From Bacteroidales bacterium UBA5371 (lineage in GTDB: Bacteria; Bacteroidota; Bacteroidia; Bacteroidales; P3), in NCBI GenBank assembly GCA_002407855.1, contig DHPF01000007.1, positions 62,001 through 126,000 of the forward strand: a DNA stretch of 64,000 nt, given 5' to 3'. Made by a program: the position numbers and the translations under genes. Positions 17,175 to 26,911 of this stretch are shown here, piece by piece. Below the pieces are notes generated by a model. It ran no database searches. It was not told where the DNA came from and saw only the letters and a program-made list of their open reading frames with translations. Position 1 is the stretch's first letter. The number at the start of each line of letters is the position of its first letter.

Positions 17175-20162
17175 ATGATAAAGCATAAGAAAGCAGTTAA
17201 TCATATTGGTTGGGTTATCGGAGTTTTAACCTCTGTGCTTTATATTCTATGTCAAGAACCTACACTTTCGTTTTGGGATAGTGGAGAGTACATACTAACA
17301 AGCTCTAAGCTACAAGTTGGACACCCACCAGGAGCACCTCTATACCAAATCTTAGGAGCCTTTTTCTCTATATTTAGCTTCTCAAACGCCAAATTAATCC
17401 CCATACTTGTTGGTAGCTTATCGGCAATCTGTTCCGGAGCAACCATAATGTTTCTTTTCTGGATTATAGTTAGGCTTATGTATCGTTTTAGCGAAAGATA
17501 CATAAGCAACATTATAGCAGGAGTTATCGGAACCTTGGTTTTTGCATTCTCCGATACCTTTTGGGATTCAGCAATAGAGTCAGAAGTTTATGCCCTTTCA
17601 ATCTTACTCTCAACAATTATTCTTTGGGCTACTCTCAAATGGGACGAAAACCCCTCATCTAAATGGATATTATTAGTAGTTTTTCTTTTAGGGCTTTCAA
17701 TAGGGGTGCACCTGCTCTCACTCTTAATAATTCCTGCCATAACCTTAATTATTTATTTCCACTATAAGAAAGGAACGCTCTCAGGAGTAATCACAACAAC
17801 CCTAATTGCAATCGGAATACTTGTGCTTATACTTTGGATAATCATACCTCAAATCCTGAAACTAATTAACTTCAATCCAGCATTAATAATAAGCCTTATA
17901 GCTGCATTACTTATAGGTTTAGTTGCCTTTTCTATTTGGAAGAAACTCCCTATTCTAAACATAATAGGCCTTTCTATTTTCTTTTTTCTCTTAGGCTTTT
18001 CAACATATTTTGTAATCGTAATTAGAGCAAGCAGCGACACACCTATAAACCAATTTAACCCAAATAACACAGAAAGACTTATTAATTATCTAAGTAGAGA
18101 TGCATATGGAAAGACCCCTCTTTTCTATGGACCAAGCTACACTGCACTTCCTCCAAAAGACTTCAAACAGACAGAAAGTGGTTTAGAGCCTATCTTTGAC
18201 CGAGAGTTGATGATGCCTTTCCCAAGAGTATGGAACTATAATAACCCCTTGTATGAAATAGGATATATAGATTGGATAGGAATGCCACAAGACACTGTAA
18301 TTATAGAAGGTGAAATTAGAGCTAAACCAAGCTGGATTCAAAACCTACAATTCTTTACTCAATATCAAGTAGGGTTTATGTACACAAGGTATCTGCTTTG
18401 GAACTTTGTAGGTAAAAGCAACGACAATCAAGGCTTCGGCAATGGCGATAAAGGAGAATGGATAAGTGGAATACCCATAGTTGATAAATTCTTCGGACAA
18501 CAACAAGCCCCTCTACTCTCTCAGTCAGAAAAGAAAACAAGAAACATTTACTATGGAATACCATTACTATTAGCCATAATAGGACTATTCTTCCATATTG
18601 GGAAAGATATAAAGGGATGGTTCGTTTTAGTTTCTATATTTATTTTTATGGGAGTGGCAATAGTTATTTACTCTAATGAGTTTGCCTATCAGCCACGAGA
18701 AAGAGCCTATATTTATGTGGGTTCATTTATGATAGTTAGTATTTGGGTTGCACTGGGAGCTTTTGCACTAAGTCAGTGGTTGGTCAATATGATAAGAGTT
18801 AGAAAGCCTAAATATGTTTTGCCCAGCTTTCTGCTTGTTCCTGCTCTTATGTTTGCAAACAATTTAGATGACCATAATCGTTCATATAGATATACAGCAC
18901 ACAATTTTGCATCCTCCATACTTCGTAGTTGCAAAAAAAACGCTATACTCTTTGTTAGCGGAGACAATGACAGCTTCCCACTTTGGTATTTGCAAGAGGT
19001 GGAAGGAGTTCGCTCTGACGTTAGAGTAATTAATCTTCAACTACTCAATAATGCCGACTATATAAAAAAACTTACCACCAAAATACATCAATCAGACCCC
19101 ATAACCCTATTAGCCTCTGAGAAAGTATATAGAAATCCCAATAGAAACATTTGCTTTGTAAACCCATCGAACCAGACCTTTAACATTACAGAAGCCCTTT
19201 CGGATGCCTACAATGACAATAAATCTATAAGCATGGGTAAATATAAATTCTTTGCTTTGCCTTCCAACAAACTTCTTTTTCAAACAAACTCAACTAAGCC
19301 TATGGAGATTACTCTCAAACAGACAGAAATAACCAAAAGCACCCTAATACTTTATGATATAATTGCAAATAACATAGCCACAAGACCAATTTACTTCTCC
19401 ACTTATTCAACCGACGATTTTCTAAATTTAGAAGATTATCTTAGCAATGAGGGATTCCTTTATAGATTAAAAGATGACAAACTCTCCTCTTCCACCCAAC
19501 TTGATAGTAAATCTATTAGTATTAACACAGAATCAAGCTATAACAACCTAATACATAATTATAATTTCAAGAACTTTGATAAGCCCGGTGTTTATTATGA
19601 CCAACTCCATAGGGATATTATAGGAAACTATCTTTCACAAGGTGTCGTTCTTTCACAAAGCTTATTAAACGAGAATAAACCAGAGAAAAGCCTTGCAGTA
19701 TGCAATTTGCTTATGAGCAAATTCCCTCCTTCTGAACACAACTATCCTTATATCCACACAGAACTTGCCCTAATTTACGGGCAGTTAGAGCAAGAGGAAA
19801 TTGCAAAAGAGCTAATCCATCAAGCCATAAATACCTTTGAAACTCAAATGAATTATTATATAACTCTTTCACCTTATCAGCAGAGTCAGCTTAGGTTGGA
19901 AATGCAAGAATTAGTTTTTTCTTGGATTAACTACTGCGATAATGCAGAAGAAGCTAACTTAGAAACCTTACGCATAGAACTTGCGGACAATATCTTTGAA
20001 TATCTTCCGACCTATTTATATATTTGTAAGGGTCAGCTTGAAAGGTTGGGGAAAAACCCTGAGTATTATTCAGAAGAAATTGCACAGCTTCGTAATCTCA
20101 TTTCATTAATCTACATTTTTGGAAAGAAATACGAAGAGCCTCTCCCAGAAATAGAGTATTAA
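17175..20162 (+). CDS. DUF2723 membrane protein, glycosyltransferase-like
   Basis: The 995-residue protein has about 12 membrane segments in the first 550 residues. The conserved start includes SFWDSGEY and GHPPGAP, which places it in DUF2723; an Asp-Glu pair after the first membrane segment resembles the catalytic loop of GT-C protein O-mannosyltransferases. The C-terminal 400 residues are soluble and contain TPR-like helices. In Bacteroidetes this family is linked to protein or lipid glycosylation, but the reaction has to be taken as unproved. Codon and base use are like the neighbours. Confidence 0.85.
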   Translation: MIKHKKAVNHIGWVIGVLTSVLYILCQEPTLSFWDSGEYILTSSKLQVGHPPGAPLYQILGAFFSIFSFSNAKLIPILVGSLSAICSGATIMFLFWIIVRLMYRFSERYISNIIAGVIGTLVFAFSDTFWDSAIESEVYALSILLSTIILWATLKWDENPSSKWILLVVFLLGLSIGVHLLSLLIIPAITLIIYFHYKKGTLSGVITTTLIAIGILVLILWIIIPQILKLINFNPALIISLIAALLIGLVAFSIWKKLPILNIIGLSIFFFLLGFSTYFVIVIRASSDTPINQFNPNNTERLINYLSRDAYGKTPLFYGPSYTALPPKDFKQTESGLEPIFDRELMMPFPRVWNYNNPLYEIGYIDWIGMPQDTVIIEGEIRAKPSWIQNLQFFTQYQVGFMYTRYLLWNFVGKSNDNQGFGNGDKGEWISGIPIVDKFFGQQQAPLLSQSEKKTRNIYYGIPLLLAIIGLFFHIGKDIKGWFVLVSIFIFMGVAIVIYSNEFAYQPRERAYIYVGSFMIVSIWVALGAFALSQWLVNMIRVRKPKYVLPSFLLVPALMFANNLDDHNRSYRYTAHNFASSILRSCKKNAILFVSGDNDSFPLWYLQEVEGVRSDVRVINLQLLNNADYIKKLTTKIHQSDPITLLASEKVYRNPNRNICFVNPSNQTFNITEALSDAYNDNKSISMGKYKFFALPSNKLLFQTNSTKPMEITLKQTEITKSTLILYDIIANNIATRPIYFSTYSTDDFLNLEDYLSNEGFLYRLKDDKLSSSTQLDSKSISINTESSYNNLIHNYNFKNFDKPGVYYDQLHRDIIGNYLSQGVVLSQSLLNENKPEKSLAVCNLLMSKFPPSEHNYPYIHTELALIYGQLEQEEIAKELIHQAINTFETQMNYYITLSPYQQSQLRLEMQELVFSWINYCDNAEEANLETLRIELADNIFEYLPTYLYICKGQLERLGKNPEYYSEEIAQLRNLISLIYIFGKKYEEPLPEIEY

Positions 20163-20180
20163 ATATCAATTTAACTTCTT

Positions 20181-20264
20181 AGAATCAAATTCTGATTTTT
20201 TAGAATCAAGTTCTATTTAATTAGAATTTGATTCTAATTTTTTATCTTCAAATTCCATTAAACC
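20181..20264. repeat. 21-bp array, AGAATCAA family, mixed orientation (4 units)
   Basis: Units at 20181-20201, 20202-20222, 20223-20243 and 20244-20264. The first two read AGAATCAA then TTCT, an imperfect AGAA/TTCT dyad. The third reads AGAATTTGATTCT, i.e. the box in inverted orientation within the same register. It lies between the convergent DUF2723 and pyrD genes. Confidence 0.85.
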
Positions 20265-20270
20265 CTAAAC

Positions 20271-21185
20271 TTATATAATGCCTCTTATATCGGTAATGTG
20301 GTTTAGATTATGCCTATCTACGTATTCTGCAATGCCTTTTGCAATCTCTTCGCTTATGCTTGGGTGTATGAAATTGGCGGTTCCAACTTGCACGGCCGTA
20401 GCTCCAACTAATATGAATTCTATTGCATCTTGTGTATTCATAATACCACCTATTCCAATTATTGGTAATTTTGTTTGCTTTGCAACCTGCCACACGCAAC
20501 GTAGGGCTACTGGTTTTATGGCTGGCCCTGAAAGCCCTCCGGTTATGGTTGAGAGTAGTGCAGTTTTTTTCTCGCTATCCACAGCCATACCTAAAAGGGT
20601 ATTAATTAGGGATAGGCTATCGGCTCCTGCATTTTCGGCTGCTTGGGCTATCTCTACAATATTTGTTACATTGGGAGAGAGTTTGACAATTAGAGTTTTA
20701 TTGTAGGCTTTCCTAACTTGTGAAACCACACGTTGGGTCATAGATGGGTCTGTTCCGAATGCCATACCACCTTCTTTAACATTGGGGCAAGAGATATTAA
20801 GTTCTATTGCTGGTATATTAGGAAGGGTGTTAATATATTTGGCTACCTCCACGTATTCTTCTATTGTGGAGCCCGATACATTAACTATAACGTTGGTCTT
20901 TTTATCTTTAAGTTTTGGATAAATCTTATTGCAGAAATATTCAACTCCATTATTTTGCAGTCCTACGGCATTGAGCATTCCTGAGGGAGTTTCTGCCATT
21001 CTTGGATAAGGGTTTCCTTCTCGTTTGTTAAGCGTGGTGGCTTTTACAACTATGGCTCCTAAGTTTTCAAGCGAAAGAAAATCTTCGTAATCGTAACCAT
21101 AACCAAATGTGCCTGAGGCTGTCATTACTGGGTTACGCATTGACATATCTTTTATTTGGACTTCTAATTTTTTAGCGTTATTCAT
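20271..21185 (-). CDS. pyrD: dihydroorotate dehydrogenase, catalytic subunit (type 1B)
   Basis: It oxidises dihydroorotate to orotate in UMP synthesis, with NAD+ via PyrK. The 304-residue protein shows the FMN-binding ASGTFGYG segment, catalytic C133 in NISCPN and IGIGGI near the C-terminus, and is of normal length. It lies 24 bases after pyrK on the same strand, and the pair forms the heterotetrameric PyrDK enzyme. Confidence 0.95.
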   Translation of the reverse strand: MNNAKKLEVQIKDMSMRNPVMTASGTFGYGYDYEDFLSLENLGAIVVKATTLNKREGNPYPRMAETPSGMLNAVGLQNNGVEYFCNKIYPKLKDKKTNVIVNVSGSTIEEYVEVAKYINTLPNIPAIELNISCPNVKEGGMAFGTDPSMTQRVVSQVRKAYNKTLIVKLSPNVTNIVEIAQAAENAGADSLSLINTLLGMAVDSEKKTALLSTITGGLSGPAIKPVALRCVWQVAKQTKLPIIGIGGIMNTQDAIEFILVGATAVQVGTANFIHPSISEEIAKGIAEYVDRHNLNHITDIRGII

Positions 21186-21209
21186 GGTTTATGGAATGTC
21201 TTTATGTTT

Positions 21210-21974
21210 TTAAAAGTCTTTAAGGTCGGTTGAGAGAAATATTGGTCCTGTTACACAGGTTCTCTTATTGCCTTGTTGGGTATCAACTACACAACATAGA
21301 CATACGCCTATGCCGCACGCCATACTATGTTCAAGGGAAACAAAGCAAGGTATGTTTTTCTCTTTTGCATGCTTGCTAATAGCTTTTAGCATTGGAGTGG
21401 GGCCGCAACAATAGATTGCATCGTAGGTTTGCTGTAAAATTGGGTGAGATGTTACAAATCCTTTCTCTCCATAAGAGCCGTCTTCCGTTGTTATGTAAAG
21501 AGAGGAAAGGGATTGGTATTCGCTTTTACTAAACAGATGGTTTACATCCTTACATCCTATAAGGGTATGGGTTTCTATGTTTTGCTGTTTGAGAATTCTT
21601 AGCAAGTATAGAAGAGGTGCTGCTCCGCAACCTCCACCAACAAGTAGTACTTTCTTGCCCATTATGGTAAAGCCATTACCCAAAGGGAATATTAGGTTGA
21701 GTTTATCTCCTTTTTTAGCCTTACTAAGAGAGGCCGTTCCTTTTCCTACTACCTGCACTAAAAGAGCTATTTGGTTGGTTTCATAGTTTACATCGTGAAA
21801 GGAGATTGGTCTTCTTAAAAACACGTCTTTATCTCTTTCTCCCTCCACTAAGATTTCCACAAATTGCCCTGCCTTAATTTCTGGTAATGCTTCTGGATAT
21901 TGAAGTCTTAGGATAAAGAGTGAGGGTGTTATAATTTCGTTGCTTACTACTGTGAAGTCTTTACAATATTTCAT
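21210..21974 (-). CDS. pyrK: dihydroorotate dehydrogenase, electron-transfer subunit
   Basis: The 254-residue protein has a FAD-binding barrel (about 1-100, with RRPIS), an NAD-binding domain (about 105-205, GGGCGAAP) and a [2Fe-2S] cluster bound by C220, C225, C228 and C240. It passes electrons from PyrD to NAD+. Its 3' end is immediately upstream of pyrD, as in other Bacteroidales. Confidence 0.95.
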   Translation of the reverse strand: MKYCKDFTVVSNEIITPSLFILRLQYPEALPEIKAGQFVEILVEGERDKDVFLRRPISFHDVNYETNQIALLVQVVGKGTASLSKAKKGDKLNLIFPLGNGFTIMGKKVLLVGGGCGAAPLLYLLRILKQQNIETHTLIGCKDVNHLFSKSEYQSLSSLYITTEDGSYGEKGFVTSHPILQQTYDAIYCCGPTPMLKAISKHAKEKNIPCFVSLEHSMACGIGVCLCCVVDTQQGNKRTCVTGPIFLSTDLKDF

Positions 21975-22057
21975 TCTTTAAGGATATTTATACTCTATTG
22001 TCTGAATAGATTTTCTGATTGCAAATTTACTGCTTTTATTAACTTATACAACAAATA

Positions 22058-22088
22058 TTGTAGGAAAACAAAAATTTTTATACCTTTG
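22058..22088 (+). promoter_or_regulatory. promoter of the lipoprotein gene at 22113
   Basis: TTG (22058-22060), 20 bases and TACCTTTG (22081-22088) match the consensus. The -7 box overlaps an earlier in-frame ATG at 22086, which rules out that start in favour of 22113. Confidence 0.75.
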
Positions 22089-22112
22089 CACTTCACTTTT
22101 AATGTTCATCTG

Positions 22113-23138
22113 ATGAAGAAGTATTTAGGTTTTATTGTGCTGGGACTTATTTTGGGTTTTGGTTTGATTTCGTGTGAGGTTGAGTTTAATCCAAATGATT
22201 CTTGGAAAGAGACAACAAGTATTTATGGGGTTTTAGACCAAGATGCCGATACTAATTTTATTCGTATTCAGAAATGTTTTGTGGGCGAGGGTAATTATAT
22301 TGAATTTTCTAAGGTTAAGGATTCTATTTATTATAAGCAAGAGGATTTAGATGTAAGGATGTATGCGTTTTATGAATGGGAAAGTAGCGGTTGGGATACT
22401 AATAAAGCAAAAGAAGTACATGTATTCAATTATACTGAGTTTCATAAAGATTCTGGTAGTTTTAACTTTGAGTCTTCCCCTATTTATTTTACTACCAAAA
22501 AACTCTATCCTGATTTTGTTTATTATTTGATTGTACGTAATCTTAAAACAGGAAATATTGCTACGGCTAACACTAAACTTGTTGCAGATTACACAGTGAG
22601 TTCTCCTTCTGACAGTGCATTTGGATTTAATGTAAGTTCTATTTATGATTATCGGAGTATAATGAAATGTACTTGGAATAACCAAGTACCCAATAGCAAG
22701 GGTGTTATGTCTCAATTATTTCAGCCTTCAATTAGGTTTAATTTTATGGAAAACGGACAGCCTGCCCACATAACAATAGACTTTAAAACCACTCCCAATA
22801 TCCATTCGGTTGCGGGTAAAGACATTTCCTATATATTCTTTGAAGATGATGTATTAAATCAAATAAAGACCAAAATACTAAAAAGGGGGTCTGCGATAAG
22901 AACATTCCGCGATGATACTCCTTCATTTGAAATTTTTGTGTTTGGTTGTGCTGAGGAGTTGAAGTATTATATTGATAATAATGCTCCTATTCTTTCATTG
23001 GCAGAACGTCCTATTTATACTAATATAAATAATGGGGTAGGGATATTCTCTTCTCGCCGTACACATATCAAAAAGAGCTATTCAAGGAGGGCTGCTTCTT
23101 TGGAGAATGCCATAAGAAGTTCTGGTATTGGGTTTTAA
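22113..23138 (+). CDS. lipoprotein of unknown function (DUF4249-like)
   Basis: The protein of about 341 residues starts MKKYLGFI and has a lipoprotein cleavage site at C21 (LISC). The mature part opens with EFNPNDSWKE and IYGVLDQDADTNFIRIQKCF, a pattern like Bacteroidales DUF4249 or related outer-membrane lipoproteins; the rest looks beta-rich. The role is unknown. It has its own promoter and lies before trigger factor, 86 bases apart. Confidence 0.7.
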   Translation: MKKYLGFIVLGLILGFGLISCEVEFNPNDSWKETTSIYGVLDQDADTNFIRIQKCFVGEGNYIEFSKVKDSIYYKQEDLDVRMYAFYEWESSGWDTNKAKEVHVFNYTEFHKDSGSFNFESSPIYFTTKKLYPDFVYYLIVRNLKTGNIATANTKLVADYTVSSPSDSAFGFNVSSIYDYRSIMKCTWNNQVPNSKGVMSQLFQPSIRFNFMENGQPAHITIDFKTTPNIHSVAGKDISYIFFEDDVLNQIKTKILKRGSAIRTFRDDTPSFEIFVFGCAEELKYYIDNNAPILSLAERPIYTNINNGVGIFSSRRTHIKKSYSRRAASLENAIRSSGIGF

Positions 23139-23173
23139 TTGTAGAAGAAATTAGACAGAATTAAAATTTATTG

Positions 23174-23181
23174 TACCTTTG
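23174..23181 (+). promoter_or_regulatory. possible -7 element of the tig operon
   Basis: TACCTTTG lies 43 bases before the tig ATG. No TTG stands at the expected -33 distance, so it is a partial match. Confidence 0.45.
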
Positions 23182-23224
23182 CACCCTTAAATTTAATAAT
23201 TAAAGAAAAAGATAATTAAGAAAG

Positions 23225-24601
23225 ATGAAAGTAACTAAAGAAAACACTGGTGATTTAACAGCGGTTTTGAAAATTGACATTATTGAACAAGATTATGCTC
23301 CAAAAGTAGAGGAACAATTGAAATCGTATCGCCGTAGTGCTAATATACCTGGCTTCCGTGTTGGAATGGCTCCTATGCAGATGATAAAGAAGATGTATGA
23401 AATTCCTCTTAGGTCTGATGTTATTGAGAAATTAGTTAGTGGGGAACTAAGTAGGTATTTGGAAGAGGAAAACATAAAAACACTTGGTTACCCTCTTGCC
23501 AGCGACAAACAAACCGAAATAGATTGGGAAAATCAAAAAGAATTTACTTTCTTTTTTGACATTGCAATAGAACCTGAGTTTGCTTTGGATTTGGAAAAGG
23601 TGGAAGAAACTTATTATACTGTGGAACCTTCTGAAGAGATGTTAAATAAGTTTGTGGAAGATATTCAAAGGAGATTTGGGCAATTCTCTTCTCCTGAAAA
23701 AGTAGAGGAAACAGATATGGTTTACGGAGAGATTATAGAGCTTGATGAAGAAGGTAATGTTACAGAAGAAGGCATAAAGTCTCACTGCTCAATTGCTATT
23801 GATAAGATTGCACAAAAGACCATTCAAAAGAAGTTTATTGGCAAAGAGAAAGAAGCAGAGATAGTATTTAATTTGTCTAAGGCTTTCCCTAATGAAACAG
23901 ATAGAGCAGCAATGCTACGCATAGATAAAGATAAGGCAAAAGAATTCAAATCAGAAGTTAAGTTTGTTATCTCTTCAATCAATAGAATAATATCACACGA
24001 ACTTAATGAAGAACTCTTTGAGAAAGCATATAAAGGTGAAGACATAAAAACTCTTGAAGACTTCCGCAAAAGAGCAAAGAAAGACCTTTCAGAAACTTAT
24101 AAGAGAGAAGCCGATAGATATTTTACTAATCAAGCAACCAAAGAAATCATTAAGAACTCTTCAATAGAATTACCTAATGAGTTTATGAAGCGTTGGATAC
24201 TTGCAAACGGACAAGGGAAACTAACCTCTGAACAAATAGAGAATGAATACCAAATGTACGAAGAGAGTCTTAAATGGCAGCTTATAGAAGCAAAACTTGT
24301 AGAAAAGTTCTCTTTATCGGTAACAAAAGATGAAGTAAAACAATATTTTAAAGAAGCTCTAATAGGTAATTACTTCCCACAAGCAGAAAACGAAACCGAA
24401 CAGCAAACAAAAGAACGTTTAGAGGCTATGGAAAGCGTTGCAGATAATATGATAAAGAACCAAGAGCAAACAAAACAAGTTTACGAATACTTATTTGACC
24501 AAAAACTCACACAAACCCTAAAAGAAAATATTAAACTTAAAGAACAAACCATATCAGTTGATGAGTTTATCAAATTAGTTCAAAACCCAACAAAAGAATA
24601 A
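23225..24601 (+). CDS. tig: trigger factor
   Basis: A ribosome-associated chaperone. The 458-residue protein has the N-terminal ribosome-binding domain (about 1-145, with GFRVGMAPMQMI, the counterpart of the GFRxGKxP signature), a degenerate PPIase-like domain and a helical C-terminal cradle. era starts 6 bases after its stop. The GFRVGMAP sequence lacks the usual lysine of GFRKGK, which is common in Bacteroidetes trigger factors. Confidence 0.9.
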   Translation: MKVTKENTGDLTAVLKIDIIEQDYAPKVEEQLKSYRRSANIPGFRVGMAPMQMIKKMYEIPLRSDVIEKLVSGELSRYLEEENIKTLGYPLASDKQTEIDWENQKEFTFFFDIAIEPEFALDLEKVEETYYTVEPSEEMLNKFVEDIQRRFGQFSSPEKVEETDMVYGEIIELDEEGNVTEEGIKSHCSIAIDKIAQKTIQKKFIGKEKEAEIVFNLSKAFPNETDRAAMLRIDKDKAKEFKSEVKFVISSINRIISHELNEELFEKAYKGEDIKTLEDFRKRAKKDLSETYKREADRYFTNQATKEIIKNSSIELPNEFMKRWILANGQGKLTSEQIENEYQMYEESLKWQLIEAKLVEKFSLSVTKDEVKQYFKEALIGNYFPQAENETEQQTKERLEAMESVADNMIKNQEQTKQVYEYLFDQKLTQTLKENIKLKEQTISVDEFIKLVQNPTKE

Positions 24602-24607
24602 TCTAAT

Positions 24608-25489
24608 TTGCATAAAGCAGGCTTTGTAAACATAATTGGGAACCCTAATGTAGGGAAATCAACCCTAATGAATGCTTTGGTTGGAGAGAAGTTATCAATA
24701 ATTACTTCCAAAAGCCAAACAACTCGTCATAGAATTATGGGGATTTTTAATGGTGAAGACTTCCAAATAGTTTATTCCGATACACCTGGAATAGTTAATC
24801 CTCACTATAAACTCCATGAGTCTATGATGAATTTTGTTAATTTAGCACTCCAAGACGCAGACCTTTTCCTCTTAGTTACAGAAGTTGGAGAGACATTAAA
24901 GTCTCATGCAACCTTAGATAAGGTAATAAACTCCAATATTCCTATTATTTTGCTGATAAATAAAATAGACATCTCCACACAAGAAAAAGTTAAAGAAAAG
25001 ATAGATTATTGGCAGAAGGAAATTCCAAGAGCTATTATAATTCCAACCTCAGCTCTTGAAAAGTTTAACCTCGATAGAGTTTTTGAAACCATAATTGCTC
25101 AACTCCCAGAGAACCCTCCATACTTTCCAAAAGACGAACTAACCGACAAAACTATGCGTTTCTTCGTTTCAGAAATAATAAGAGAAAAACTACTTATAAA
25201 CTACAAAAAGGAAATCCCATACTCGTGCGAAGTCGTTGTTGAAAGCTATAAAGAAGAAAATAATATAGACAAGATATATACTACTATCTATGTAGAAAGA
25301 GAAAGTCAGAAAGCAATACTCATAGGACACCAAGGCTCAATGTTAAAGATAGTTGGCTCACAGGCAAGAAAAGATATTGAAGAATTTACTCAAAAGAAAT
25401 GCTTTTTAGAAATAAGAGTAAAGGTATTGAAAGACTGGCGAAACAATGAAAACTCCCTAAAACGTTTTGGCTATAAAGACAAAAATTAA
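24608..25489 (+). CDS. era: GTPase Era
   Basis: A ribosome-maturation GTPase that binds 16S rRNA. The 293-residue protein has G1 GNPNVGKS (12-19), G3 DTPG, G4 NKID and a C-terminal KH domain (about 205-285, IGHQGSMLK). The start is TTG (MHKAGFVN, as in other Bacteroidetes Era proteins). It sits between tig and the flavoprotein gene and is followed after 20 bases. Confidence 0.95.
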   Translation: MHKAGFVNIIGNPNVGKSTLMNALVGEKLSIITSKSQTTRHRIMGIFNGEDFQIVYSDTPGIVNPHYKLHESMMNFVNLALQDADLFLLVTEVGETLKSHATLDKVINSNIPIILLINKIDISTQEKVKEKIDYWQKEIPRAIIIPTSALEKFNLDRVFETIIAQLPENPPYFPKDELTDKTMRFFVSEIIREKLLINYKKEIPYSCEVVVESYKEENNIDKIYTTIYVERESQKAILIGHQGSMLKIVGSQARKDIEEFTQKKCFLEIRVKVLKDWRNNENSLKRFGYKDKN

Positions 25490-25509
25490 CCTTAAAGTCA
25501 GATAGGTTA

Positions 25510-26805
25510 ATGTACGATACCATAATTATAGGAGCAGGAGCATCAGGCTTAATGTCGGCAATTATCTCAGTCAGAAAAGGTGAGAAAGTTCTCCTTATAG
25601 AAAAGATGCCACAGCCTGCTCTAAAACTCCGAATAACAGGCAAAGGGCGTTGCAACCTAACCAATACCCTCCCTCTAAAAGACTTCTTAAAACATTGTGG
25701 GAGCGAACCTCGTTTCCTCTATCCTGCATTTACACAATTTTTTCATAACGAACTCATAACTTTCTTTGAAGACTTAGGACTAAAAACCATAGAAGAGCGA
25801 GGAGGAAGAATATTTCCCAAGTCGGGCAAAGCACAAGACGTGTTTTTGGCAATGATAAACTATTTAGAAGAATCAAATTGCACAATTCTTAAACAAACAC
25901 AAGTAACTAAACTCATAATAGAAGAGAGTCAAATCAAAGGAGTAGAAACCATTCCTTTTGAAACTTCAAATAAAGAGTTGTGTAATCATGAGAGACATAA
26001 AGCTATACCTTTGCAGAAGTCTTATTATGCCAATAAAGTAATCCTTGCCGCAGGAGGAGAAAGTTATCCTCAAACAGGAAGCTCTGGCGATGGGATACGA
26101 CTTGCTAAGCAGGCACAACACAGCATTATTGAAACCTGCCCATCTCTTGTAGGCTTAAAACTCAAAGATTATAACCCCATAACAGAATACCCAAACCTTA
26201 TAGACTTTGAGCTTCATAACCTAAGAGCCATCATAAAAGACAAAACGGGGAAGAAGCTCTGTGAAGAATTTGGCGATATAATATTCCGAGAAAACGCCAT
26301 AGAAGGACCAATTATCTTAACCCTTAGCCGTCAGATAGCCTCTTTGGCAGGAAAAGAAAAACTCCTCTTGGAATTAGACCTAAAACCTAATATAGAACAA
26401 AAAATACTTGATAAAAAACTCCTTATGGAATTTGACCAAAGAGGTAAAGAAAATATTAAGACATCACTTAGAGCATTCTTACCTTATGAACTCATTGCTC
26501 TTGCACAAGCAAAATGCGATATAGACTTCAATAAACCAACCCATCAACTAAGCTCCAACGAAAGAAAACTAATACTCCATTTCCTTAAAAACTGCAACTT
26601 TGAAATCATAGGAACACTTGGTTTTGAGAGAGCTGTTGTAACCCAAGGGGGAGTAAATCTTAAAGAAATTAATCCAAAGACTCTTGAATCTAAGCTAACG
26701 AAAGGGCTATACTTTGCAGGTGAAGTAATGGATTTGGATGCCGACACGGGAGGCTTTAATCTGCAAATAGCTTTTTCAACTGGCTACTTAGCCGCACAAA
26801 ACTAA
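25510..26805 (+). CDS. BaiN/HI0933-family flavoprotein
   Basis: The 431-residue protein has an N-terminal FAD motif (GAGASGLM), the ITGKGRCNLTN segment typical of the HI0933/YhiN family, and a C-terminal GFNLQIAFSTGYLA flavin-closing motif. Members are FAD-dependent oxidoreductases of mostly unknown substrate; BaiN from clostridia acts on bile acids, but the sequence does not decide the role here. It lies in the tig-era transcript, 20 bases behind era. Confidence 0.85.
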   Translation: MYDTIIIGAGASGLMSAIISVRKGEKVLLIEKMPQPALKLRITGKGRCNLTNTLPLKDFLKHCGSEPRFLYPAFTQFFHNELITFFEDLGLKTIEERGGRIFPKSGKAQDVFLAMINYLEESNCTILKQTQVTKLIIEESQIKGVETIPFETSNKELCNHERHKAIPLQKSYYANKVILAAGGESYPQTGSSGDGIRLAKQAQHSIIETCPSLVGLKLKDYNPITEYPNLIDFELHNLRAIIKDKTGKKLCEEFGDIIFRENAIEGPIILTLSRQIASLAGKEKLLLELDLKPNIEQKILDKKLLMEFDQRGKENIKTSLRAFLPYELIALAQAKCDIDFNKPTHQLSSNERKLILHFLKNCNFEIIGTLGFERAVVTQGGVNLKEINPKTLESKLTKGLYFAGEVMDLDADTGGFNLQIAFSTGYLAAQN

Positions 26806-26818
26806 ATTCTAATTCAAT

Positions 26819-26902
26819 AGAATCAAGTTCTAATTTTTTTAAATCAAATTCTAAAAATTTAGAATCAAATCTCAGTAAAATATAATCAAGTTATTTTTTC
26901 AT
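26819..26902. repeat. 21-bp array, AGAATCAA family (4 units)
   Basis: Units at 26819-26839, 26840-26860, 26861-26881 and 26882-26902, each carrying AATCAA at the same offset. It fills the gap between the convergent flavoprotein and fused-oxidoreductase genes, 14 bases after the first stop and 10 before the second. Confidence 0.88.
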
Positions 26903-26911
26903 AGGACTTAA